Origin: Rhizophagus irregularis
Taxonomy: Eukaryota; Glomeromycota; Glomeromycetes; Glomerales; Glomeraceae
Assembly: GCF_026210795.1 (NCBI RefSeq)
Contig: NC_089429.1
Span: 434,001 to 498,000 of the forward strand
DNA: 64,000 nt
Direction of reading: 5' to 3'
The notes beneath the pieces were generated by a model that made no database searches, was not told the DNA's origin, and was given only the letters and a program-made list of their open reading frames with translations. Of this stretch, positions 1-11,351 are shown piece by piece (the first letter of the stretch is position 1; each line of letters opens with the position of its first letter). Made by a program: the position numbers and the translations under genes.

Positions 1-2219
1 AATTTAGGAGGAAGGTATACTCAAAAACTTTCAAGGCCAACATCAGATAAAATGACGATGAAGGGAAGCAAGAAGCAAGGGTGTAAGTGGCAGATAAATA
101 TAACGCGACCGTCAAATTCATCAATAGTAACTGTAACACAATTTCATTCTGAGCACAATCACAAAATTTCTACCGAAACTTTGCAATTTGCTCCTACTTA
201 TAGAACTTTTCCTGAAGAAATAATGGATCAAATTGAGTTTTATGTTATACATGATAGATGTGACGCGTCAATAGTTAGAAATCTTTTGCAACCCAAGTAT
301 CCTGACCATGTATTCCTTATTCAAGATCTTGGAAATGCTATCCAAAAGATTAAATGGGAAAATGGAATAAGCCTGGACGATGCAGCTTTTTTATTATTGA
401 AGCTTTTTGATTTACAAGCTAATAATCCTGCGTGGTTTGTAAAGCTATTATTAGATGATACAAGTAATCGTCTGATCAGTATTTTCTGGATGTTACCAGA
501 GCAACGCGAAAGATGGATCAAGTTTTATGATATCATCATTCACGATAATACCGCAAAGACCAACAAGTATAATTATCCGTTAAGTCTTTTCATTTTAATC
601 GATAACTACAACAAGAGTAGATTAGCTGCTCAGGCGTTCTTGCAAGATGAAAGACAGGAATCGTACGAATGGCTACTTCGATGCTGTCTTGAAGCGTGTA
701 AAATTTCTCTATTAACCTTTGTTACTGATGGAGATTCTGCGATGATTGCAGCTGTTTCCACAGTATTTCCTGAAGCCCATCATATGCAATGTCTATTTCA
801 TCTTTATCAGAACCTTCCAAAAAACCTTCGTTCATGTTTAGGTTCGTCACTTTATCAAGAATTTCTTAAAGATTTTAGGGCAGTTCAACGTTCCCACTGT
901 GAAAAAGTATTTGAGCAAAGATCTCAAAATCTAGTTGAAAAATATGCTGCAGAAGAAAGATATATATCTACAGTACTATTAAATCGAAAGCATACCTGGG
1001 TAAAATGCTTTACATCACATCATTTTACAGCAGGAACACAATCTACATAGCGTGTTGAATCAGAAAATGCATTAATTAAAAAAGCTATACAGTCAAGCTT
1101 TTTTCTCTTGCAAGCTCAGGAAGCTATTGAGAATCGGCTTGAATTTGAATCTATTAATACGCGTTATTCTATTTGGAAAACTTCAACATTACAATATACA
1201 CAGTCACTTATCATTCAAACGTTTTTTAGTGGCATTGACAGCATTATGAAGAAGTATCTTACTCAGCCTATTCATGATGCACATTATAAACAGATGTGCC
1301 AATCTGTGTGTTATTTCATGCATCAAGTATCAATTGCAGAAGCTCTAACATTGGATGATGATTCATTTAAGCCAATCTTTGATGGAGAAGACTCTGCTGA
1401 AACTTTTGCCGAAATAGATGAAGATAGGGAACTGGACTTGCAATCACTAATGGCAATGGTTAATATTGATGATATCATTGAGATATGGAAGATTTCTAGA
1501 TATAATTATCCAAAGACCTACCAATTCGTGATTCTTCTTAGTACTGGTGAGCATTTATGTACTTGTTTTATGCTCATCACTCATGGTATTGTGTGTCGGC
1601 ATTTTTTTAAAGTATTTGTTAAATCATCCAAAGCACGTTTTCATTTAACATTGATACCTTGCCGTTGGTATAAAGATGAATATATTAGTTTAAGTGAGGG
1701 TTATTTTAATGAAAAGGTTATAGGCAACAGAAATTTTAATTATAGTAGCACCTTTGAATTTACCAGAAAGTATACTATAAATGATCTTTCAGAAGAATAC
1801 TCCAAACAAATAACGCGAAAACAACTGAAATATGGCATTTTAATGGGTGAAGCAAAAAAAGCCATTCAGTTTGCAATTTGTGATGATGATGAAGAATTAA
1901 TCAAACTTATAAAGGAGTATAATAAAAGGAAAAAAACTCAATACATTCAGGCGGAATCAGTTAAGCAACAAAGAGCTTTAGCAAATTGATTAGCAGAAAA
2001 TGACAATCAAGTTATTTGTAGGCCAAATGGAGTACTAATTGAATCTAATCAAGTTTTAGATTCATTAAAACATCAACCAAAGGGAAGACCACCTGGAAAA
2101 CGTTTTAAATCATCCACTGAATTGAAAAGTAAAAGTAAAAGTGAAGCAACTGATGGGGTCGCAAGTGTAGTTTATGTGGAGGAAATGAACATTATCGTAG
2201 CACTTGTCCTTCAAAGTAG
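1..2219 (+). pseudogene. Broken Mutator-like (MULE) transposase, 5' end off the window
   Basis: The frame is open from base 1, so the N-terminus lies outside the window. In order it shows the end of a FAR1/WRKY-GCM1-type zinc finger (GCKW then HNH), the MULE DDE core (first Asp in IIHDNTAKTN, second in FVTDGDSAM, then CLFHLYQNLPKNL), a SWIM finger (CTCFMLITHGIVCRH, about 1557-1602), and a CCHC zinc knuckle (CSLCGGNEHYRSTC, 2166-2207). Three lesions break it: TAG at 1048-1050 inside a motif that reads GTQST-stop-RVES, where a single C-to-T change of a Gln codon would explain the stop; TGA at 1987-1989; and a frameshift between 2151 and 2166 just before the knuckle. Domain order and all metal ligands survive, so decay looks recent. 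The family cuts and pastes its element in the nucleus using terminal inverted repeats; I could not see matching terminal repeats here. Possible readthrough of the TAG cannot be excluded. Confidence 0.88.
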
Positions 2220-5097
2220 TCATTTTATGTACAACAATAAAGTGATTTTTAACTCTTGAAATTATTGTATTTGTAAGATAAATGTTCTGTACTGTTAGCA
2301 TTATGACTTACACGAATATCTAGATTAAAGATTTTAGATTCACCACGCAAAGCATCATGCGAAACATCACGAAACATCACATAATACAAATGAAATAACA
2401 CAAACATGAATGGCAAATAGCACGTATGACACAAATAACAAAATAAAAAATTAAAAGGCACAGTGCAGGAATTGAACTGCACGTCTTTAAGATAAAATAA
2501 AATTATTTGCTTTTACAATTAATGTTTTTATTTAATTTTATTTGTATATTATAATAATTATATATATCACGTGACAGGGTGAGGAATAATTAGTCTTACC
2601 CGGGGTGAGGAATAAATTCACCTTTATTTTTATTATTTAAATTTACAATACATGTATAACAAATCGTTTTATAATAAATTTTTAATATTTATCTTACGAT
2701 CTATTTACAATTTCCATTTTATAATTAATTTTACAACGGTTTGCTACTATATATTTTTGTAATCAATCTTACTACATATCAATAAATTAATATCAAATTT
2801 TGTAATAAAAGCATATTGTACGATGTCCCTACAAACCCAATAACAAGTATCTTATCATAGTTTGTATACAATTTATTGTGACAATAATTTTACAATACAT
2901 TTATAAAATTTTAGGTTGTTAGCAAAAAATACTACGAAATTGGATACTAAATTTTATAAGAAATTTCAAAAAGATTTTTTGAAACTATTAAAAAAAGATT
3001 AATAAACATTTTTTTTGTAGTACGAATTAGTGCTTATTTTGAAATCTAATAATTGTTGTACTAAAAGCAGTCTAAAAGCGCTATTAAGTCATTGTTGTTG
3101 GGATTCAAGTTATTTGTGCTATTCGCATTTAAAGGTTGAACAGATTGAGCAGGTTGAGGCTGCTGAGACTGTTGATTCAGTACTGTTGCAGTTATTATTA
3201 TTTTACTATATAAAGGAATTAATTTTGAAATTAGATATTAAACTTCAAAAAGTAAGTTTTGTAAATTTTGAAACTTTTTAGTTTTTTTTATTAACCACTA
3301 CTATACATTTTATCAGGAAAGTTTATGGGATGTAAAATTGCAGAAATCTGCAAAATTAGCAGATCTCTGCTTTTTTTTGTTATTTTTTTGTGCATTTCTG
3401 CAAAATTCTGCAAATTTTACAACTTCACAGATAATTGAATATTTTTATTTATAAAATTAGCAATTTTGCAAAATTTTATTTAACAGGAAATTTAAAACAA
3501 ACCAGTCTTGTATAAAAGTTCTGCAAAATAGCAAATCTTTACTTTTTGTCTTTTTTTTTGCAAAATTCTGCAAAATTCTTTAACTTTAATAATTATACAC
3601 TAGTTCAAATAGTTCAAATCGGCCAAAGTTCAGCCAGCTGATTTTAAGCTAATTTGTGATTCTAATGCTAGTTGAACTTTAGCCAATTTTTTGGCTGCAA
3701 TTTACTACTATTTACCTAAAATTCAGCTTGGAATTTTAACCAAAGTTTAGCTTACTAATCAGTCTATTTTAATCAAAATTATATAGGAAATTTTGGCCAA
3801 ATTATGGCTGAAATCTGGCTAAAATCAACTGAATAGTTTTCTGAATATTACTTCATTTACAGTATGTTGCAGCTTGAATCAAATTCATACTATATTTCAG
3901 TTTACATTTATTACTAATATATATTTAGCTATAACTCATTTTATTTGAAATCTGCAATAAAATCACAACTTTATAAATGCATATTACAAATTTTATATTA
4001 CTAATTTTTATTTTTTATTATTTTTAAAAACTTACAATATAGAAAAATAGAATACTATAAAAGAATAAATTAAATGTTCATAAAAAAGTAAAAAAAAAAA
4101 CATGATAATAAATAAAATACAGTACATTTACCAATCCAAATCACTAGAAATTGTCTAAAATTGCCTAAAAAAGAAAAAAATGATTATTATAATATTTGTT
4201 AAAAGATAAAAAGTCAAACATTAGCATTATTTTGCTAAAATTTGGAATTTACAATTAATATTGATTAGATATTACAATAATATTATATGATATATTGTAA
4301 TATTTTAATAAAAAATTGATTTGATATTATTAAGTAGTTGTAACTGTATTTATTTAATATTGATTAGTTCAATATCTCTGTAATATTGCTGTAATCATTA
4401 TGTGATGTAGATACTATCACATAAACATATTGTAGTGATATTATATTAACATTGAATTAATATTACAAAAATGTTTTACATTTATTTAATATTAAATTAT
4501 ATCATAGTAATATCATATAACATTGAATTAACATTGCAAAAAATGTTTTACATTTATTTGATATTGTAATTGCATCATAATGATACCATATTAATATTGA
4601 ATTAATATCACAAAAATATTTTTATTGTAATATATATTTATTATTTATTATACATTAATAATAATAATACAATTTTATAATGAACATTTGCACATTTGCA
4701 AGTAGGTGGGTGGAATATGTTTCCTTTTTTTATTCTTTTCTTTTTGTATATGATATGTTATTTTCAATTTTAAAATTATATATAAAAAAATAATATGTAC
4801 TTTTTGTAAAATATAAAATTTAATACATAACCTTGGGATAATAGGTAATCTCTGGGATTTTGTAAAGAATAATAAAAATGATAATATTTTTAAGTTAGTT
4901 CTTTAAATTAGCTCTATTTATATGTCAATAACAAAGCTGAATTTTACCTTTGGCAAGTGAGTGATATGTCCATATTTGTGTCCAATCTTTATCTGTTTTA
5001 TTTCAGTTCTAATACCATTATTACATTTTCCATTATGTTTTAAAAGTAAGCAAGCTAAGGAAATCCAGCTCCATCAACTTCAGTATTTATAACATAT
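2220..5097. other. Non-coding AT-rich stretch with low-order repeats
   Basis: No convincing gene. It holds a short direct repeat of GGGTGAGGAATAA (about 2577 and 2604), a foldback rich in CTGCAAAA words (about 3334-3421, related words again near 3515-3575), a block rich in GGCCAAA/GGCTAAA words in both orientations (3600-3845), and a tandem repeat near 4429-4640. The few open frames are AT-rich and show no recognisable protein. Confidence 0.6.
4429..4640. repeat. Tandem repeat, three diverged copies of about 72 bp
   Basis: The words ATTGAATTAA, ACAAAAATGTTTTAC and TTTATTTAATATT recur in the same order. ATTGAATTA starts near 4451, 4522 and 4596, giving spacings of about 71 and 74 bases. Copies are diverged and AT-rich. 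I see no coding potential. Confidence 0.65.
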
Positions 5098-5381
5098 AAT
5101 TCAAAGTAGTGTTACGATCCGGATGAATCCGTCATCCGTTCAATCCGGTCCGAAAATAAACGGATGATCCAGATGAAAATCCGGATTTAATCCGGATGAG
5201 AAAGTTATATGTACAATCCGGATGATTCAGATCCAATCCGTTAAAACATAGAGTAACGGATGACGGATTGATCCGGATGAGCAAAAAACGGATTCATGGA
5301 TGATCCGGATGAGTTTCAAATCGGATAAATCCGCAGATTGACGAATTGACGGATTAACGGATCGCAACACTAATTCAAAGT
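5098..5381. mobile_element. MULE-type MITE with 14-bp TIRs and 10-bp target duplication
   Basis: The element spans 5108-5371 (264 bp). Its ends are AGTGTTACGATCCG on the left and, read inward from the right, AGTGTTGCGATCCG (13 of 14 identical). It is flanked by a perfect 10-bp direct repeat AATTCAAAGT (5098-5107 and 5372-5381); an 11-bp reading is possible. A target duplication of 9-11 bp is typical of Mutator-like elements. The interior has no reading frame but carries six copies of the palindrome ATCCGGAT plus many near-copies (GGATGA, CGGATTA), far more GC than the flanks. This is a non-autonomous element whose transposase must come from elsewhere; the MULE relic 3 kb away shows such enzymes exist in this genome. 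Confidence 0.88.
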
Positions 5382-6353
5382 CCATTATCTATACAATATG
5401 TAAGATAACAAAAAAATTATTTAACTTGTATATAGGTTATATGTCATCTATAGATTTCCTTTCGCAAATTGTAGGCCTAAAAGTTTCCTTGATATAAGGT
5501 AATGTGGCTTCCTGCTATAGGATACCTTTGGAGCATATGAAATGCACGAGTCAACTGCAAAGGGTCTGCAGAATAAAGTAAAAAATTATGCGAAAAAATT
5601 ATTGTAAAAAAAAATTATTTGAAACTTTGGGATAAATATTATTTATTAAAATATTTTAGTGTTGAATGGGTTCACATAAAGAGTATTATTTAAGGAATGA
5701 AAATCGGGTATCAGAAAAAAATTACTAATGATCGACACCTAAATCATATATACTCGCATTCATAGATGATTGTTTGAACAAAGTATCAAGTTGAAATCTT
5801 TATTTTATGATCAAAAATAATTTGTCTACCAAGTAATGTACACGGTACATCTTGAAATGACCTCTTTTGCCAGATTATAAGTTGGATAACATGTAAACTC
5901 AAACTACAGCTCTTGCCCTCGCTTATATAAAAGGTGTCTTTAGTTTTTTGATTAGAATTTTGATTCATTGTGTATCAAAGAATCCAGTACTATTATTTCC
6001 AAACGATATATTATAATCACGAAATATTACATAAAAAAGAATATTTGCTATCTCAAAGATTTCTTCTTTTCGCTTGTGACAATCCAAAGGATATTACAAC
6101 TTGCGTTTCAAATTCTCTATTTGCTATATAATCTATTTATTTTAAGAGTTTTTTTTTTAAAAAAAAAAAAGCTTTGCAATCAGAAACTCTCTGATCGTTA
6201 TGGTAAAGACTAATCCTGTTTTAGGATCATAGATCGGTGGGATCGGCCTAAAGTTTAAAATATCTGAATTCAAAGTCAACTTTATATAATTTTTTTTGAA
6301 TTTTTTTCGATCGTTTAGGCTGTCCGATTAACATCCATCTCTATACTAATTAA
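5382..6353. other. Intergenic, nothing recognised
   Basis: AT-rich sequence up to the stop codon of the next gene. It contains short open frames in both directions without protein-like composition, and a poly-T/poly-A palindrome near 6150. No RNA gene or repeat boundary was seen. Confidence 0.5.
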
Positions 6354-7515
6354 TTAAAATTGACCCGAATACCATACAAATGAATCATCCACACTATAAA
6401 AGTAATTAATTAGAGTAATATGATATTCGATTTTTCTATCAATAGATAAATGTGGATGAGAAAAAAAATTTCTGTTTTGTATTAACTTTCTAAATAATCC
6501 GCCTAAAGTTCTATGTACAAATTCAATTATTATATTAGAAGCCAATTTACTGTTTGATCCTGCCTTAAGAGTCAAAGCACCTATATAAGCCTCAATAAGA
6601 TCACTGTCACGTTTATCAATATATCCTAAAAAAAGGAAAGATAAAAAAAAGGGTTATTGTTAAAAAAATATATATATACTTTATAAATTTAATATATACT
6701 GTACCTATAAGTCCAGCCTGAGTACTTAATCCAAGAAATCTGGCAAGAAATGCAAGTGTAATGTTTGACTTTAAACAAGAACATATAGAATCAAGATCAT
6801 CAGAAGTTAAGTAATAACTTAAAGAAAATTTATAAACATAATTCATAATTTCTGTATTTAATGATGCATCTCCTAACCATGATAATAAAGAATTATTTTC
6901 TTCGATATTATTTGTTGGATTAAAAGTAGGTAAATCTTGGTAAAGCTTTTGTTGTTTTCTTCGTAATGGGCTTAATTTATAATATTTGATCCATCCAAAT
7001 TTAATCCCTATTGGATCTTTAAATTTTTCTTCAAAATTACTATATATTTTTGGTGTTAAAACATTTGATAATAATTGTCTATCTTCCAATGATATTAAGG
7101 ATGAAGGATGTGGAAAATAACTTGTTTTCATTAAAGTTTGTGGGTATTCGATTAAAGGATGTGTAAATTGTGATTCATACTAAAAAAAAATATTATGTAT
7201 AAAGTATATATTATATTATATTGATTTCAAATTTAATATATTCAAAGATAAATAAATATATTATTTAAAAAAAATTACCATAGAACCAAATATTGTATAA
7301 CCAAAAATATATCCAACTTGCCAAACATATTGATTAACAGCTTTCCTTGCAGTAGAAATATCAATAAATGTTATTTTAAAATAACACCCATTTAAACCAG
7401 TTTTTTTTTCACAGTTTACAATATCTGCAAAATGAGAAAACTCAGTAGATACCATATCTTCAGTAGTTTCCTGTGTAAACCCTCCAATATAAGCAGAGCA
7501 CGATGGTGGTGACAT
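6354..7515 (-). CDS. RNase III-fold protein with N-terminal RRM-like segment
   Basis: Three exons: 7515-7279, 7179-6705, 6625-6354; 327 aa. Splice sites are GT-AG with phases 0 and 1. Residues 1-79 look like a degenerate RRM (SAYIGGF near the start, then CYFKITFID and ARKAVNQY). Residues about 95-327 match an RNase III-type fold: LSWLGDASL corresponds to the family signature region, and SDLIEAYIGAL (crossing the second junction) to the second acidic motif. Both acidic positions (Asp in LGDAS, Glu in LIEAY) are kept, so catalysis is possible, but many short members (for example mitochondrial ribosomal protein mL44/Mrpl3) are structural. The size fits mL44 better than Dicer or Rnt1. No double-stranded RNA-binding domain is obvious. 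Assigning it to the mitoribosome is inference; I see no clear mitochondrial presequence. Confidence 0.6.
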
Positions 7516-8193
7516 GATAGGTTAAAAAGAAAAGTAAAAAATGAAGAAAAAATAAATTTCTAAAAAATGGAATATAGAAATGGTAAATAATCCAAATGAT
7601 CCAAATTGATACTTGAATTGATATTTGATTGTAGAGATGAAAATTCTATCTCTGATCTTTTATGAGCAATAACTTTTTAATATGATTTTTTTGTGATCGC
7701 GTAACTCCTGATCTAAAATTCTATATACTAATATCGTGACATTCCTCTAAGTTACACAATTTACACAATTATCGTATATTTATTTAATTTTTTACTATAT
7801 AATCTATATATATAAGTCTAACAAACCTTTTAGAAAAAAAAACCCAAAAAATTGCATATCTCAATTACTCAATCCCATTCATATAAATTTTATATTGGGA
7901 TTAGATTATGTAAGTCTATATTATAACTTTTTTTATATGAATAAAAATGAAAAAAAGAATTTATTGTTGTATCCTCATTTTTTGAAATCTCAAAAACTTC
8001 CGTAGAATATTAAAATAAGTATTACATAAATAAATTACTAAATTAATTAAGTCTGCTAAAAACTATAATACAAAATCATAGATAAATTTATTGTATACTA
8101 GTATACTAAGTATTTTAATGAATAATTCTATACATATTTCTACTAAGAAATCATTTTCTGGAAATTAAAAATTAAAAAATATATAATAAACTC
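7516..8193. other. Intergenic between two minus-strand genes
   Basis: Upstream region of the RNase III-like gene and downstream region of the phosphoesterase gene. It contains a short inverted repeat AATCCCA/TGGGATT around 7870-7905 with an AT-rich loop. No gene was seen. Confidence 0.5.
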
Positions 8194-9898
8194 TTAAATT
8201 AAAAACCATATCCAACAACCTAAATAAATTATAAATGCGATTAAAGCAATATCGCCAACTTCTTTAGCAATCATTTTCCAATATTGAGAAGTAAATATTG
8301 TCCATTTCCTTTTTTGATGATACCTATGCCATATTGGCAACATCTCACTATTCCTTCTTAATTTAAGAAATGCTTGTGAAAAAATACAAAATATTGTGGC
8401 GATAAACAATATTATATACCAAATGTATATTCGAATTTGATTTGGTAATAAACATTGAGAATAAGCGAAAGTAGTAAAGTTTGTTTCTGTTGAATTATCA
8501 TTTGAGGGGTTATAGAGACTTAAAAGTAAAAATCCCGGTCTGTTAACTCCCTATAAATTTATTAAAAACATTAATATAATCATTTTAAATAAAAGTTATT
8601 TATCATTAAATAATTACCATTGCAAAACTGAAAGTGTTTACTGTAATTTCAGGAATTTCACCATGTAGAATTTCACAATAATCATGATCATCTCCACTTA
8701 ATATTAATGATGGTTTTATATTATCCATAATATCATTAGATAAAGATTCGACTATTAAATTTTGATATTGGTGACCGGCACCCTGATTAATAGAATGTCC
8801 TTTTTGTCGAAGCGGTCCACAATCGGTGTTTGGAGGACGGTATAAAGGAACATGCGTCAGTAATATGCGAGGAAAAGAATTTGTTGTATCTAAAAAAAAT
8901 CAAAAAGATCTGTTAATATATCAATTATAAATATTATAAATTTTATTGAAATCTAAAAATAATTTCACCATTATTGAGTCTCTGCATCAACTTTTTCGCG
9001 TCCTTTTTCAAATTATTGTTAGAACCGCTCAAAGCTATTGTGTCTAAAGCTATAATTGAATGATTACCAAGCTTTGTCATATAGCTGAATGCCCCAAATA
9101 CTTTTCGAAATCTGTAAAACGCTTCCGGAATTATATGTTCCCCAAATCCAATATCATGATTTCCCGCCAAATAAAAAGTTGGAGTTTTTATTGGTTTTTC
9201 GGGTATGAAGAGATGTCGAAATCTGTGAAGTTCTTCGTCCCATCTAACAAAAACAAAAAATATACATATATATATTTTTAGTTAAAATCGATTTATAACG
9301 AAGGATAATATTAATCAATTCTCACTTATTATCATCCAATTCTCTTCCCCCATCCATTAAATCACCAAGAAATATTATCGCATCAGGATCAAATATATGT
9401 TGTAAATTTATCCAATTCTTTCTCATATACATGTCGGGATATATTTCAGATATTTTCTGAAGAATACCTGTTCGACCATAGGAATAATCATCAATAATCT
9501 GTGGGTCTGCAATTATTGCAACATGAACAGGTTCTGTTGCTGTGGTATTCTAATAATAAATTTTAATTAAATAATTTTTTAAGAAATAGCATAAGGTATT
9601 ATTAAATGGACTAATTTATACTTACCCAACTTTCATGTTCCGGCCAAGAACATTTTTGCATTGAATACGAAAAAATAAAGACTTCTCCTATTAACAAAGC
9701 AAATGTCCATATTATTTTAAAGGTAAAAGCTGGCGATCGACTATGAATACGTCTTTGATTACGTTTAGCAGGATTCAATAGTTTTTGAGTTATTTTTGAT
9801 ATAACATGAAATGGAAAAAGAAAAATCGCTAATATATTATTGGCGCAAGATCTAGCTATTGAAGAAGTTGACGGTTGTGTTTGGGATGACTGTTGCAT
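8194..9898 (-). CDS. Cdc1/Ted1-type membrane metallophosphoesterase
   Basis: Five exons: 9898-9626, 9549-9326, 9243-8969, 8889-8618, 8550-8194; 466 aa. A membrane segment lies near residues 67-86, followed by the calcineurin-like phosphoesterase core: IIADPQ (metal Asp 106), FLGDLMDGGRE, LAGNHDIGFG, then ILLTHVPLYR and LSGDDHDYCE. The last motif reads GDDH where many phosphoesterases have GHxH. Two more hydrophobic helices follow in the last exon (IWYIILFIATIFCIF and IALIAFIIYLGCWIWF). Relatives (yeast Cdc1 and Ted1, mammalian PGAP5/MPPE1) act in the ER/Golgi and remove ethanolamine-phosphate from GPI-anchor glycans; Cdc1 is linked to manganese. That role here is by family. Length matches Ted1/Cdc1 (about 470-490 aa). 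It is divergent with PEX11, about 330 bases apart. Confidence 0.88.
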
Positions 9899-10229
9899 AA
9901 TAATAAAAATATAACGCGAGAGAAAGAAGAGAAAAAAAAAGCTAATCTTGCTAAAGGAAAGTAAAGTAATAAAAAAAGAGGAAAATATTAAATTAATTAG
10001 TTAACTATTTTGAGATTTTTTACAGTAAAGTTCTAAAGTTCCATTGTTTTTCGTTACACTAAAATCTCCGAACACAATCGAACACAATGTATTATGTACA
10101 TAATGTACATATAGTCGGACATTAGATCAGAATCGGAATAGTATTTTCTTCATTAAAATCATTTTCAATTCTTTCTTTAAATTTTCCATTTATTTTCTAG
10201 AACAGTCTCTTCCATAGCGTTTCAGTATC
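9899..10229. promoter_or_regulatory. Divergent promoter region (phosphoesterase / PEX11)
   Basis: 331 bases separate two start codons facing apart. The stretch has purine-rich runs next to the phosphoesterase start, a palindromic TGTACATAATGTACA-type motif near 10096-10110, and pyrimidine-rich sequence (TTCTTTCTTTAAATTTTCC-like) before the PEX11 start. Promoter function is inferred from gene orientation. Confidence 0.5.
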
Positions 10230-11163
10230 ATGTCTAACGCAACTTCCATAACACTTAAACCTTCTACAAGCAATAAGTTTTCATCATTAAAGCGTCCAAC
10301 TCATGAGATTCTTCGCAGATTATTAGTTCATTCTGATGGCCGTGATAAATTTCTAAAAATTATTCAATATTTTGGAAAAATTATTCTTTGGACTCATATT
10401 GGTAAAAATAAATCAAAATATCCTAAACTCTATCCTCGTTTAATCGCGATGACTTCACAATTCTCCAATACTCGCAAAATAATTCGTTTAGCACATTTTC
10501 TTGAGCCATATTCTGATTTAAATGATTATGTAACAGGAGCACGTAATCCATCTTCTATTGTTCGTCCTTATGAAAAATTTGTTTATTATTTGGGTTTTAT
10601 TAATTCCATTACTAGTATATTGAACGATTTCTTTGATGATTTATATTGTCTTGGTAAAGTTGGAATATTAGACAAATCTGTAGCCAAAAGAGCTGAACCT
10701 ATTGCTATTAAATTATGGTTTCTAAACATTATAATGGATATTCATGAAGTTATATTTAGAATTTGGTATTTAAATGAACAAACTAAAAAATCAAAAGGAA
10801 AATTGTCAGAAAATGATATAGAAAAGTTGAAAGATAAAAAGTATTGGTTATATGCTAGTTTAGTTAAGCTTTCTATGGATTTTAGTTTTTGTGGTAAGTA
10901 AATTTTTTTTTTTAAAAAAAAGAGACAAATTATTTTATTGATGAATTTATTTATTATTATTTTTTTTAATAAAGGATATGATCTATTTGAATGTACTTTT
11001 TCTGATGGAGTACAAGCTGTAACGGGTTTTGTAGCGGGAATGTTGAGTAGGTATCAATTCTCGCATCTTTGGAGTTAACACAACTTTAATTTAACAATCG
11101 TTTTATTTTTCATTTAATCTAGGTTTCCGTAAACTCTGGGTGAAAGAGGCATATATAATTTGA
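10230..11163 (+). CDS. PEX11: Peroxisomal membrane protein PEX11
   Basis: Three exons: 10230-10893, 10975-11046, 11123-11163; 258 aa. Pex11 elongates and divides peroxisomal membranes. Family features seen: early RDKFLKIIQYFGKIILW, the middle block KIIRLAHFLEPY, and the C-terminal hydrophobic AVTGFVAGMLS followed by a KLW motif. The last intron needs the donor GTAGGT at 11047; it restores FRKLWVKEAYII, matching the conserved end of Pex11 proteins. If this intron is retained, translation stops at 11076-11078 after a shorter tail; using the GT four bases downstream gives an early stop. Upstream is a divergent phosphoesterase; PRODH converges 188 bases downstream. With PEX14 at 39720 this is one of two peroxins in the window. 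Confidence 0.9.
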
Positions 11164-11351
11164 AAAACGATTATTTATTAATTATCATTTTTATAGAAAA
11201 TTTCTTAAAAAGAACAATATATTTAAATTTATTCAACAAACAAATTTATTTATTTATTTTAATAAAAACATAGACATTAATTACGAATCTGATGTATTGG
11301 TGTTATACTAGTTTGATGACTCTATACAGTACAACTCAAAGTAATTTTCTT

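Noticed and set aside
2455-2490. tRNA T-arm-like sequence (AGTTCAATTC between GTGCA and TGCAC) on the minus strand
   Set aside because: The loop is too long, no D-arm, anticodon arm or 5' acceptor strand is present upstream, and the rest is AT-rich filler.
4429-4640. CRISPR-like array
   Set aside because: Copies are contiguous and diverged without unique spacers; the window is eukaryotic.
5968-6213. 81-codon open frame upstream of the RNase III-like gene
   Set aside because: Composition is Ile/Lys/Phe/Tyr-rich as expected from AT-rich non-coding DNA; no splice partner.
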